The notes beneath the pieces are model-generated. The model ran no database searches. It was not told where the DNA came from and saw only the letters and a program-made list of their open reading frames with translations. DNA of 64,000 nt from Persephonella hydrogeniphila. Lineage in GTDB: Bacteria; Aquificota; Aquificia; Aquificales; Hydrogenothermaceae. Position numbers and translations under genes: made by a program. Positions 8,454 to 16,531 of the stretch are shown here, piece by piece. The DNA is taken from the NCBI RefSeq assembly GCF_900215515.1, contig NZ_OBEI01000006.1, positions 1 through 64,000 of the forward strand, given 5' to 3'. The number at the start of each line of letters is the position of its first letter. Positions within the stretch are counted from its first letter, which is position 1.

Positions 8454-9780
8454 AGCCAAAAATCTTCTTATAAATACTTTTTTTACTATGAATTTCCCTT
8501 TTTTCTATCTTTCTACTGGTTATCGATCTGTATAAAACCTCAAAAACAAAAGAAAGAATCAACACACCAAAACTTGTAAAAAAACTATCTTTCTGTGTTT
8601 TCCACTGGTATATCACAAGAGTTATAAAAACAGAAAAAATGATCACAAAATTAAACAAAATAATAACTCTATTTCCTTCTACTTTACCTACAAGTCTGTA
8701 ATGGGATGCTATAACAAACAGATAAATAATCAAAAACACGAAACTTATAAGGGTAGATATTCCATTAAGATCAAAAAATAAAGCAAAAACTATACTCAAG
8801 AAAGCTGTTATATAAAGACCTTCAGGCTCTTTAAACCATATCTTCCTTTCGAAAGTCTCAGGAAGATGACCTTTCTTTGCAAGGACATATGCAACATTTG
8901 CCCCTCCATAAAGGGTTGCATTAATCGCAGAGGATGTAGAAAAAAGAGCACCTATAGCAACAAGTGTGAAACCTATCTGTCCTAAAAAAGGCTTTGCTGC
9001 TTCAGCAAGTGCATACTCTTTAGCCTTTACAAGTCCATCTACACCTAAATTTCCGACAGCAACAATCGCAACAGATATATAAACAAAAGCAACAATAAGG
9101 ATGCTTATATAAATGGCTTTAGGTACTGTTTCTCTCGGATTTTCTATATTTTCCGAAGCATTCGTTATAAGTCCAAACCCCATGTACGTTAAAAATAGCA
9201 CAGAAGCAGCATAAAAAGTAGAAACTATATGACCTTTATCTAAAAGGGGTTTCAAAAATTCTGGCTTTATACTCCATATTCCAAGAACAACAAAAGAAAG
9301 CAAAACAGAAAGTTTTATAAGAACAATCCAGAACTCTGCCTTTCCTACAGCTTTCGAACCAAAAAAGTTCAAAACCATAAAAAATGAAACTACAAAAATC
9401 TCTACAACAGCAAGGGATAAAGGATGTATAGGCTGATGAATAAGGGCAAGAAAATATCCTCCAAATGCCTTTGCAAATAAAGAAATAGACACAACATAAC
9501 TGAACCACATCAGTATACTGAGTGTACCGGTAAAAGGATTATCTCCTATCCCTCTTATTATGAACTCTATAGGACCAGCATTTGATACATAAACAGAACC
9601 TAATTTTGCATAAGAGTAGGCAACAGACAGAGAAACAAGGGCAGCGATAAGAAAAGCTATTGGGAGATTATTTTCGCAGATCTGAGCCCCAACACCCAAT
9701 ATAGAAAATATACCAGCACCTATCATGGTGCCGACAGCTATCGATACAGCCTCCCACAGCCCTATTTTCTTATCCTTCAA
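8440..9780 (-). CDS. APC-family amino acid permease
   Basis: 446 residues with about 12 membrane helices. The N-terminal VGTMIGAGIFSILG is the substrate-backbone-binding unwound segment of APC transporters. The central ASENIENPRETVPKAI is the other family hallmark. Substrate cannot be read from sequence; an amino acid or amine is expected. The start is TTG at 9780, with GGAG six bases upstream and no nearby ATG in frame. The last 40 residues are a basic cytoplasmic tail. Confidence 0.85.
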   Translation of the reverse strand: MKDKKIGLWEAVSIAVGTMIGAGIFSILGVGAQICENNLPIAFLIAALVSLSVAYSYAKLGSVYVSNAGPIEFIIRGIGDNPFTGTLSILMWFSYVVSISLFAKAFGGYFLALIHQPIHPLSLAVVEIFVVSFFMVLNFFGSKAVGKAEFWIVLIKLSVLLSFVVLGIWSIKPEFLKPLLDKGHIVSTFYAASVLFLTYMGFGLITNASENIENPRETVPKAIYISILIVAFVYISVAIVAVGNLGVDGLVKAKEYALAEAAKPFLGQIGFTLVAIGALFSTSSAINATLYGGANVAYVLAKKGHLPETFERKIWFKEPEGLYITAFLSIVFALFFDLNGISTLISFVFLIIYLFVIASHYRLVGKVEGNRVIILFNFVIIFSVFITLVIYQWKTQKDSFFTSFGVLILSFVFEVLYRSITSRKIEKREIHSKKSIYKKIFGFIKV

Positions 9781-9824
9781 TAAGCTCTCCTATTCTTTTT
9801 TCTTAAGTCTAACAATTTTTTTTA

Positions 9825-10013
9825 TTAATTCTCAACCTTTTCGTTTTCTACAATTTTTGTTTCGACGATTCTTCTTCCACATTTTTCACATCTTGTATCC
9901 AATACACCAACGTTGTTAGCAACCACAATAATCTCTTTTCCTTCCTTTCCACATTTACACCTGTAAGGAATTTCAACAAATTTTACATCTAACTCTTTCA
10001 CAGCATCAACCAT
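9825..10013 (-). CDS. Small zinc-ribbon-like protein, 62 aa
   Basis: Sixty-two residues with two Cys pairs, Cys-Lys-Cys-Gly and Cys-Glu-Lys-Cys-Gly, separated by about 20 residues, suggesting a rubredoxin-knuckle or zinc-ribbon fold. The tail is Glu/Lys-rich. GTG at 10022 overlaps the GGAGG ribosome site, so ATG at 10013 (8-base spacing) is the better start. It diverges from speD across about 170 bases. Metal binding is inferred from cysteine spacing, and I do not know its role. Confidence 0.65.
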   Translation of the reverse strand: MVDAVKELDVKFVEIPYRCKCGKEGKEIIVVANNVGVLDTRCEKCGRRIVETKIVENEKVEN

Positions 10014-10187
10014 TTTACTCACCTCCTTTAGTTAGTTTTTATTAACCAGTTGGAGAATTTATGCTAAAATTGTTATCTCAAAATGATTTCTATCATAAAA
10101 ACTCTGTCAAAAACCTTTACAATAAGCTAAAATTGGTATATTTTTTATATTTTGGAAAGAATAATAAAACTAAGGAGGATTGATGGA

Positions 10188-10613
10188 TTGATAGGATTCG
10201 GTCCACATTTGATGGTAGACGGTTATGATGCAAACTACGATGTACTGGCAAGCGTTGAAGCAATCACAGATTTTCTCGACATGCTCCCGAAAGAGATAAA
10301 TATGACAAAGATAATGCCTCCTTACGTTTTCAAGTACGACGGAGGAGACAAACCTGAGGACTGGGGTGTATCTGGATTTGTTATAATAGCAGAAAGTCAT
10401 ATAAGTATCCACACATTCCCAGAAAAGAACTACTTTTCTATAGATATATTCTCATGCAATGAGTTTGATATGGACAGGGCTATTGAGATTATAAAAGATT
10501 ATTTTGGCACAGATAGACTTGAGATAAGGACTACAAACAGAGGAACAGAATTTCCAAGGGATATCGGTATAGCTGCTTCTATAACAAATTCCCAGAGAAA
10601 CAGACTTATTTAG
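10188..10613 (+). CDS. speD: S-adenosylmethionine decarboxylase proenzyme
   Basis: 141 residues from the chosen start, typical of the short SpeH/SpeD prokaryotic class. It supplies aminopropyl groups for spermidine and longer polyamines. ESHISIHTFPE contains the self-cleavage site, where the Ser becomes the pyruvoyl cofactor; the following His and the later Cys (FSCNEFD) are the expected processing and catalytic residues. An in-frame TTG at 10152 has no ribosome site. TTG at 10188 lies 9 bases after AAGGAGG (10172-10178) and gives the family's usual N terminus, so it is preferred. The 3' end overlaps the convergent cytochrome gene by 8 bases. Confidence 0.93.
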   Translation: MIGFGPHLMVDGYDANYDVLASVEAITDFLDMLPKEINMTKIMPPYVFKYDGGDKPEDWGVSGFVIIAESHISIHTFPEKNYFSIDIFSCNEFDMDRAIEIIKDYFGTDRLEIRTTNRGTEFPRDIGIAASITNSQRNRLI

Positions 10614-10962
10614 ATTCTTTCTTTGGTGGTTTAAGATTTACAATATAGTCTATAATAACTTTCATCTCATCCTCTTTTATCTGGGGATGGGATGGCATCT
10701 TCATATCAATAAAATTGAACCATTTCCCTGAACTTCCTTTTCTTATGGTCTGATACAGATATTTTTTAAGAGCTTCTTTATCTCCATTAAATTTTTTCAT
10801 ATATCTCTCTTTTACCATGTAGAAAGCTGGTCCAGCTACAATTCCGTAATCTGAATGACATCCTTCACAGCCGTATTTTTTAAAAAGTTTCTTGGCATCT
10901 TCTCCTTTTGCTGTTATGTTCAGTAAAGCTATACACAGTAGCATTAAAATACTTTTTTTCAT
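10606..10962 (-). CDS. Periplasmic monoheme cytochrome c
   Basis: 118 residues: a signal peptide of about 20 residues, then a class I cytochrome c with heme site CEGCH (Cys32, Cys35, His36) and probable axial Met in DMKMPSHP. It is a small soluble electron carrier of the c551/c553 kind, plausibly linking periplasmic dehydrogenases or reductases to a terminal oxidase. An upstream in-frame GTG at 10974 lies upstream of the GGAGG, so ATG 10962 is chosen. No partner gene is adjacent. Confidence 0.88.
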   Translation of the reverse strand: MKKSILMLLCIALLNITAKGEDAKKLFKKYGCEGCHSDYGIVAGPAFYMVKERYMKKFNGDKEALKKYLYQTIRKGSSGKWFNFIDMKMPSHPQIKEDEMKVIIDYIVNLKPPKKESK

Positions 10963-11003
10963 CTTTCCCTCCACCCAAAATAGTAATTATAATTAATTAT
11001 AGT

Positions 11004-11591
11004 TTATATCATTTTCTTTAGCTCTTCTTCAGAAACAGAACCTTCCCTCAAAATCCTGAGTTTTCCATTAACCTTTACTATTGTAGAAGGTTTTCCGTAA
11101 AGGTCTCCCCTGTCTATATACATATCAACTTTGTCTCCAAAATAATTAACAGCTTCCTTTATATTTTTAGCAGGCTCTTCACCTTCCGGATTTGCACTGG
11201 GAGCAATTAGAGGTTTTTCTGTTTTTCTGATAAACTCTATAACCTCATCGTTATCTGGAATTCTAAATGCAAGGGAACGCTTTCCTCTGTGGAGATAATT
11301 GAACTTTTTGTCTGGAATATCTATAACTACTGTTACACCTCTTTTTTTTAAAAGCTTTTTTTCTTTTTCAGAAGGTTTTATACCAAAAAAAGATAGATAA
11401 GTTATATCTGGAATAAGAATTATAAAAGGTTTTTCAGGGGAACGCTCTTTCAAAAGGTAAACTCTTTTTACAGATTCTTCATTTAGAGCATCGGCAAGTA
11501 TTCCGTATATAGTGTCGGTAGGAGCAACAATCACTCCTCCCTTTTTTATGATATCAACTGCTTTATCAAAATCCTTTTCTATCTTACTCAT
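11004..11591 (-). CDS. tsaC: Threonylcarbamoyl-AMP synthase (Sua5/YrdC/YciO family)
   Basis: 195 residues. PTDTIYG, the Lys-Arg-Ser-Leu-Ala-Phe-Arg strand, PLIAPSAN and the C-terminal LREGSVS are the YrdC-domain motifs that bind ATP, bicarbonate and threonine in the first step of tRNA t6A37 synthesis. It is the short form without a Sua5 C-terminal domain. The YciO branch of the family has uncertain activity and cannot be excluded. It overlaps panB by 8 bases at its start, indicating one transcript. Confidence 0.85.
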   Translation of the reverse strand: MSKIEKDFDKAVDIIKKGGVIVAPTDTIYGILADALNEESVKRVYLLKERSPEKPFIILIPDITYLSFFGIKPSEKEKKLLKKRGVTVVIDIPDKKFNYLHRGKRSLAFRIPDNDEVIEFIRKTEKPLIAPSANPEGEEPAKNIKEAVNYFGDKVDMYIDRGDLYGKPSTIVKVNGKLRILREGSVSEEELKKMI

Positions 11592-12375
11592 ATATATGCT
11601 TTTGTTCAGGGAATTTTCCTTTCTGGATTTCTTCTCTGTACTCTTCTAAAGCCTGAATAAATAATTTTTTTCCTTCTACGTATCTTTTAACAAATTTAGG
11701 GGATCTATCAAAAAATCCCATCATATCGTGGAAAACAAGAATCTGTCCATCTGTATATTTTCCGGCTCCTATTCCTATTGTTGCTACTTCAACAAACTCT
11801 GTGATCTCTTTTGCAAGGCGGGAGGGAACAGCTTCTAAAACAATAGAGAAAACTCCTGCCTGCTCTAACACCTTTGCATCTTTTATTATCTTTTTCTGCT
11901 GTTCTTCACTTTTTCCTTGAATCCTATATCCTCCAAGAGCATGAACAGATTGGGGAGTAAGGCCTAAATGTCCCATAACTGGAATACCTACAGAAACAAG
12001 CTTTTCTATAATATGTGCGACTTCTTCTCCACCTTCTATCTTAACAGCATTGGCACCTGTTTCTTTCATTATTTTACCTGCATTTTTCACAGCATCTTCT
12101 ACACTCACCTGATAACTCATAAAAGGCATATCTACTACTATAAATGTGTTAGGAGCACCCCTTCTTACCGCTTTTGCATGGTATATCATCTCTTCAAGCG
12201 TTACCGGAAGTGTAGTATCAAGCCCCTGAACTACCATTCCTGCAGAATCTCCCACAAGTATACTGTCTATACCTGCTTCCTCACAAATTGCAGCTGACCA
12301 GTACTCATAAGTAGAAACCATACTTATTTTTCTTCCTTCTTTTTTTGCCTCAATAAAATCTATTACTGTTTTCAT
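11584..12375 (-). CDS. panB: 3-methyl-2-oxobutanoate hydroxymethyltransferase
   Basis: 263 residues, the normal PanB length. It transfers a hydroxymethyl group from methylene-THF to ketoisovalerate, giving ketopantoate for CoA synthesis. SILVGDSAGMVVQG and the metal- and substrate-binding VGDS/DMPFMSY segments, plus GHLGLTPQ and GIGAGKYTDGQILV, are diagnostic of the TIM-barrel enzyme. A good GAGGT site precedes the ATG. It starts two bases after proA ends and overlaps tsaC, so the three form one operon, although their pathways are unrelated. Confidence 0.95.
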   Translation of the reverse strand: MKTVIDFIEAKKEGRKISMVSTYEYWSAAICEEAGIDSILVGDSAGMVVQGLDTTLPVTLEEMIYHAKAVRRGAPNTFIVVDMPFMSYQVSVEDAVKNAGKIMKETGANAVKIEGGEEVAHIIEKLVSVGIPVMGHLGLTPQSVHALGGYRIQGKSEEQQKKIIKDAKVLEQAGVFSIVLEAVPSRLAKEITEFVEVATIGIGAGKYTDGQILVFHDMMGFFDRSPKFVKRYVEGKKLFIQALEEYREEIQKGKFPEQKHIYE

Positions 12376-12377
12376 AC

Positions 12378-13721
12378 TTACCTCAAATCACAGGCTTCCT
12401 TGTTTGCCTGTACTTCTTCTTCATCTTTTGGTATACCAAAATTATCCCTTATCTGACCATCTCCAAATATGATAAATTTCGGTATAGTTAGCTCTTCAAG
12501 CCCCATAGGTCCCCGCGCGTGAATCTTGTCTGTTGATATTCCCATTTCTGCCCCGAGACCAAACTCATTTCCATCTGTAAATCTTGTTGATGCATTTATA
12601 TAAACAGCTGAACTGTCCACTTCATTTATAAATCTCATACCTTTAGTATAGTTTTCGGTTACTATAGACTCAGAGTGGTTTGAACCGTATTTATGTATAA
12701 AATCTATAGCCTCATCAAGGTTATTTACTACTTTTACAGCTATGATAAGGTCTAAAAACTCTTCATAATAATCCTCTTCCTTTGCCGGAACAATTTCAGT
12801 ATCGTGAGCCTTCGGGTGTCCTTCTAAAATCTTTAAAGACTCTTTATCGCATCTCATCTCAACTCCAGCTTTTCCATAGTAATACGCAATCTCTGGCAAA
12901 AATTCCTCCGCTATATCTTTGTGAACTATAAGATTTTCTATAGCATTACAGACAGAAGGTCTCTGTACTTTTGCATTGAATGCTATATTCAGAGCTTTTT
13001 CCATATCTGCTTCATTGTCTATGTACAGATTACATACACCTTTGTAATGTTTTATTACAGGCATTTTTGCTTTTTCAGCGACTGCTCTTATCAGCCCTTC
13101 GCCTCCACGGGGTATAACTACATCTATGTATTGATCCATCTCTAAAAGATGGTTTACAACTTCCCTATCGGTTGTTTCAACAAACTGGATGGCTTCTTCT
13201 GGGAAACCATTTTCCCTTGCTGCTTGTTTTAAAATATCAACAAGTATTTTATTGGAGTTTATGGTTTCACTGCCTCCTTTCAGTATAACAGCATTGGAAG
13301 ATTTCATACACAGAGATGCAGCTTCAACAGTTACATTTGGTCTTGCTTCATATATAATCATAATTGTACCCAGTGGAACTCTCATCCTTCCCACTTTAAG
13401 ACCATTTGGTCTTGTCCACATAGAAATAATCTGTCCTACAGGATCAGGAAGAGATGCAACATCTTTTAGAACCTGAACCATACCGTTTATCCTTTTTTCA
13501 TTAAGGGCAAGCCTGTCAAGAAGGGCCTTTGAGTATCCTTTTTTTTCTGCTTTTTCAAGGTCTTTTCTGTTTTCTTTTTGAATTTCCTCTTTTCTGTCTA
13601 AAATTAGCTCGGCAGCTCTTAACAGCGTTTTGTTTTTTATATCAGTATTTATTTTTATAAGTTCTTTTTGAGATTTTTTAGCCTTTCTGGCAAGACCTTC
13701 AGCATATCTGTACAGATCCAT
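12378..13721 (-). CDS. proA: Gamma-glutamyl phosphate reductase
   Basis: 447 residues, slightly longer than the usual 415-420 because of a charged C-terminal extension. It reduces gamma-glutamyl phosphate with NADPH to glutamate semialdehyde in proline synthesis. The catalytic Cys lies in PSVCNAIENL. The aldehyde-dehydrogenase fold is visible from the N-terminal helices through the HARGPMGLEELT segment. No proB lies in the window. GGAGG precedes the ATG. It is 48 bases downstream of the EAL-HDOD gene and may be read with it. Confidence 0.95.
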   Translation of the reverse strand: MDLYRYAEGLARKAKKSQKELIKINTDIKNKTLLRAAELILDRKEEIQKENRKDLEKAEKKGYSKALLDRLALNEKRINGMVQVLKDVASLPDPVGQIISMWTRPNGLKVGRMRVPLGTIMIIYEARPNVTVEAASLCMKSSNAVILKGGSETINSNKILVDILKQAARENGFPEEAIQFVETTDREVVNHLLEMDQYIDVVIPRGGEGLIRAVAEKAKMPVIKHYKGVCNLYIDNEADMEKALNIAFNAKVQRPSVCNAIENLIVHKDIAEEFLPEIAYYYGKAGVEMRCDKESLKILEGHPKAHDTEIVPAKEEDYYEEFLDLIIAVKVVNNLDEAIDFIHKYGSNHSESIVTENYTKGMRFINEVDSSAVYINASTRFTDGNEFGLGAEMGISTDKIHARGPMGLEELTIPKFIIFGDGQIRDNFGIPKDEEEVQANKEACDLR

Positions 13722-13769
13722 TCAGACTCCTCCGGAAAATATTTGAACAATTAATTATAAGGCAGATTC

Positions 13770-14990
13770 TTACTGAGATTCCATAAAATTTTCATAGTAA
13801 GTAATAGCTTCAAGCTCTGCTTCTAAAAGATCTTCAAGTCCTAAATTTAACTGTTCAAGGGAAGATCTTGCTTTATCTATATCGTCTTTTTCTAATGATA
13901 TTATAGCAGTCAGTACTTTACCTAACTTGCCTTCTCCATTTAAAATAGCTTTTTTAATATCTTCATCTATGTACAGCTCTCCAAGGATCTCTTCTATAGG
14001 TCTATACAGAACAGTAGCTATAAGGGAAAGCATTCCTGTTATATATCCTTTTTCTATCATATCTATATCTGTTGTTATCTTTGCCATTAAAATTTCCATC
14101 ATCTTTCCACGTATCACAGCTCTCTCAAGGAAAGGATTTGCCTTTATGTCTCCACCTTCTGAGGCAAAAAGCTGTAAAACAGCCCATTTCTGTATATTCT
14201 GATAGCCTAAGAAAGATAATGCCTGTTTTACAGAATGAATTTTATGTCTCAGGTAAAAAAATGGAGAATTTACATATTTTAGCAGTTTGTATGCAAGATC
14301 AGGATATCCTTTTATAACCTCTGCTATCTCGTCCATGCTTTTTTCTAAAATAGCCATTTTTAACAGTTTCAGCAGGGCAATTTTGTAAGAAGTAAGTTTC
14401 TTTTCTTTCTTCAGTGTAGGCTTTTCAAAGAAAAATCCCTGAAAGTAATCAAAACCCAGTTCCTTTGTAAAAAAGTAATCTTTTTCTGTTTCCACTTTAA
14501 CAGCTATAAGTTTTATACTATATTTTTTGAGAAAATCTACAAGCTCTTTCAGTTCCAAATCTGTGTAGTTTTTAATATTGACTTTTACAAAATCCACACT
14601 TTCCAGAGCAGGAGATAAAAGCTCATTAAATGACACATTATCAAGTGCAACCTGAAATCCTTTTTCTTTCACTTTATTAATACTGTCAATGATAAATTTA
14701 TTTATTTTTTCTACACTTGATATCTCAAGTACTATTTTGTTTGCAGGTAAAAGGTCAACTAAATCCCCTTCTATAAACTCAGGACTTACATTGATAAACC
14801 CTTTTTTATTTCCGATAATATCTTTAAAATCCATGTAAGCGAGTAAATTCATAACGACCCGTGCAGTTGCCTCTATAGAATCTTTTATGTATGCAAAATT
14901 CTCTTCTCTGTCTCTGAATAAAAGCTCATATCCGAATATCCTCATCTCACGGTCAAGGATCGGCTGTCGCCCCAGATAAACTTCTCTCAT
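13770..14990 (-). CDS. EAL-HDOD signalling protein, EAL probably inactive
   Basis: 406 residues: an N-terminal EAL-like barrel (about 1-200) followed by an HDOD domain (about 205-395). The catalytic Glu-Ala/Val-Leu-Leu-Arg signature appears as YELLFRD and other metal ligands are hard to place, as in the YuxH-type family, where the domain binds or senses rather than cleaves cyclic di-GMP. HDOD domains are HD-fold regulatory modules lacking phosphohydrolase residues. A role in motility or surface-behaviour control is known for some members and is only inferred here. The ribosome site is weak (AAGGT). Confidence 0.85.
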   Translation of the reverse strand: MREVYLGRQPILDREMRIFGYELLFRDREENFAYIKDSIEATARVVMNLLAYMDFKDIIGNKKGFINVSPEFIEGDLVDLLPANKIVLEISSVEKINKFIIDSINKVKEKGFQVALDNVSFNELLSPALESVDFVKVNIKNYTDLELKELVDFLKKYSIKLIAVKVETEKDYFFTKELGFDYFQGFFFEKPTLKKEKKLTSYKIALLKLLKMAILEKSMDEIAEVIKGYPDLAYKLLKYVNSPFFYLRHKIHSVKQALSFLGYQNIQKWAVLQLFASEGGDIKANPFLERAVIRGKMMEILMAKITTDIDMIEKGYITGMLSLIATVLYRPIEEILGELYIDEDIKKAILNGEGKLGKVLTAIISLEKDDIDKARSSLEQLNLGLEDLLEAELEAITYYENFMESQ

Positions 14991-15064
14991 TTTTTTACCT
15001 TATAGGTTTGATTTAATAACCTTTTTCGTAAAATAAATATTAGTTATTAATTTAAGAGAAACTT

Positions 15065-15104
15065 TGTGCTAATTCCACCTTTTTCAGAAGGTAAACACAG
15101 CACA
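15065..15104. repeat. Symmetric nested inverted repeat upstream of tnpB
   Basis: TGTGCT (15065-15070) pairs with AGCACA (15099-15104). Inside, ACCTT (15077-15081) pairs with AAGGT (15088-15092). The internal loops are 6 and 6 bases and the apical loop is 6. It may be the left-end hairpin of the TnpB element or an operator upstream of the EAL-HDOD gene. Confidence 0.4.
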
Positions 15105-15145
15105 CTGACATAAGCTAGAACTATCATTTTGGTTGTTAAAAACGT

Positions 15146-15151
15146 TATAAT
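15146..15151 (+). promoter_or_regulatory. TATAAT box before tnpB
   Basis: A consensus TATAAT lies 20 bases before the tnpB ATG. No convincing -35 box lies at the right distance, and the ribosome site is poor (GAAG), so low expression is expected. Confidence 0.35.
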
Positions 15152-15171
15152 GTGATAGAAGATATTTAGCT

Positions 15172-16431
15172 ATGATAATAGAGTATACATACAGGTTTAG
15201 GATTTATCCAAATAAGGAGCAAGAAGACTTTTTAAATATTCAGTTTGGACATTGTAGATTTGTATATAACTATTTTTTAACCTTATCTAAAAAAGAGTAT
15301 GAGGAGCAAGGAATAAAATGGAAATATAGTAGATACCAATCAATGCTACCAGCACTAAAAAAAGAATACCAATTTCTAAAACAAGCAAATAGTCAAAGCC
15401 TACAAGTAGCATTACAAAATCTTGATACAGCCTATAAGAACTTTTTCAAAAGAGAGGCAGGATTTCCAAAATTCAAGAAGAAAAAATCAAAACAAACGGT
15501 TCATATTCCACAACACTTTTCTATAGAAAGAAAAAGCAGAAAAAGAGGGCTTCTCAAAATACCAAAGCTAAAAACGCCCATAAAAATAAAAATACATAGA
15601 AATATAGAAGGACAGATAAGAAGTATAAGCATAACCAAAGCACCAGATGGGAGATACTATCTAAATGTGTTGACTAAGAAGGAGATAAGATCACTAAAAG
15701 AAACAGGAGAAACAGCAGGTATAGATGTAGGAATAAAAGAGTTTGCTATTATCTATGATGGAGAAAATACACACCACATAGAAAATCCAAAATATCTGCA
15801 AAAGTCAGAAAGAAGGCTAATCAAACTGCAAAGACAGTTATCAAGAAAGCAGAAAGGTAGCAAGAACTGGGAAAAAGCAAGACAAAAAGTAGCAAAACAA
15901 CATCAAAAAATAGTAAACCAGCGAAAAGATTTTCTTCACAAGGTATCAACTGCGATAACCAAGCAGTATGATTGCTTTGTGGTAGAAAGTCTGAATATAA
16001 AAGGGATGATACGAAACGAAAAGTTATCAAAACAGATAGCAGATGTAAGTTGGTATGAATTTATGAGGATGCTTGAATACAAAGCAAAATGGTATGGAAG
16101 AAAGATAATCAAAGCAGACAGATTTTATGCGAGTAGTAAAACCTGTAATGTATGTGGATATAAGAATAACCAGCTTACATTGTCAGTAAGAAAGTGGAAA
16201 TGTCCTATATGTAAAACGACCCACGATAGAGACGAAAATGCGAGTAAAAATCTATACAAAATAGGGCTCACCCACCTAACAAATCTACGATTTGAGCATG
16301 CCGAAAGGCATAGCACGGGTGGTAGGGTAGGGACTACCCGAGCTGAAGCCTGTGGAGCTGGCACTGTCGGCGGAATGTTCAGCAATGGACAGACTACGAG
16401 ACATCCAGCTGTGAAGCAGGAAACTTCCTGA
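15172..16431 (+). CDS. tnpB: RNA-guided nuclease TnpB of an IS200/IS605-type element
   Basis: 419 residues, full length for TnpB. N-terminal OrfB helix-turn-helix (YRFRIYPNKEQ), a split RuvC nuclease with Asp185 (AGIDVGIKEF), Glu272 (VVESLN) and Asp354 (HDRDENASKNL), and a zinc finger with CNVCG and CPIC pairs. All three acidic residues are present, so it should be active. No tnpA transposase accompanies it, so the element could move only with help in trans. The last 50 or so residues are encoded by GC-rich structured DNA that likely doubles as the guide RNA scaffold. TnpB cuts DNA next to a short motif using the RNA made from its own right end. Confidence 0.93.
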   Translation: MIIEYTYRFRIYPNKEQEDFLNIQFGHCRFVYNYFLTLSKKEYEEQGIKWKYSRYQSMLPALKKEYQFLKQANSQSLQVALQNLDTAYKNFFKREAGFPKFKKKKSKQTVHIPQHFSIERKSRKRGLLKIPKLKTPIKIKIHRNIEGQIRSISITKAPDGRYYLNVLTKKEIRSLKETGETAGIDVGIKEFAIIYDGENTHHIENPKYLQKSERRLIKLQRQLSRKQKGSKNWEKARQKVAKQHQKIVNQRKDFLHKVSTAITKQYDCFVVESLNIKGMIRNEKLSKQIADVSWYEFMRMLEYKAKWYGRKIIKADRFYASSKTCNVCGYKNNQLTLSVRKWKCPICKTTHDRDENASKNLYKIGLTHLTNLRFEHAERHSTGGRVGTTRAEACGAGTVGGMFSNGQTTRHPAVKQETS

Positions 16432-16485
16432 AAGTTGGAGAACTTGCAAAGCGAGCAAGCTCCTCAATTTATTGAGGAGTAGTTC
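16290..16485 (+). ncRNA. Candidate omega RNA (reRNA) of the TnpB element
   Basis: This stretch is much richer in G+C than its surroundings and folds well by eye. There is an ATGCC-GAAA-GGCAT hairpin with a GNRA loop (16298-16311), an 8-base-pair stem between 16316-16323 and 16333-16340 with one G-U pair, CTTGC/GCAAG (16443-16459), and the terminal CTCCTCAAT/ATTGAGGAG hairpin (16460-16479). Family knowledge places the TnpB guide RNA at exactly this position, overlapping the end of tnpB and running to the right end. The guide would be the bases after about 16487. Confidence 0.65.
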
Positions 16486-16496
16486 ACTATAGGGGT

Positions 16497-16502
16497 TATA
16501 AT
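16497..16502 (+). promoter_or_regulatory. TATAAT box before nadE
   Basis: Consensus TATAAT 30 bases before the nadE ATG. At the -35 distance lies the terminal hairpin of the TnpB element rather than a TTGACA box, so insertion may have replaced the original upstream promoter half. Confidence 0.4.
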
Positions 16503-16531
16503 ATTAAAATACAAACCACGGAGACTGTACA

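Larger units (their letters stand above)
15105..16487 (+). mobile_element. Solitary TnpB element (IS200/IS605 family, no tnpA)
   Basis: The element comprises tnpB and a right end closed by a 9-base-pair hairpin followed by AGTTCAC. The left boundary is not defined; 15105 is a guess just after a nested inverted repeat. Elements of this family make no target duplication, so the ends cannot be set from flanking repeats. It sits between the EAL-HDOD gene and nadE, immediately upstream of the nadE -10 box. Confidence 0.6.
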
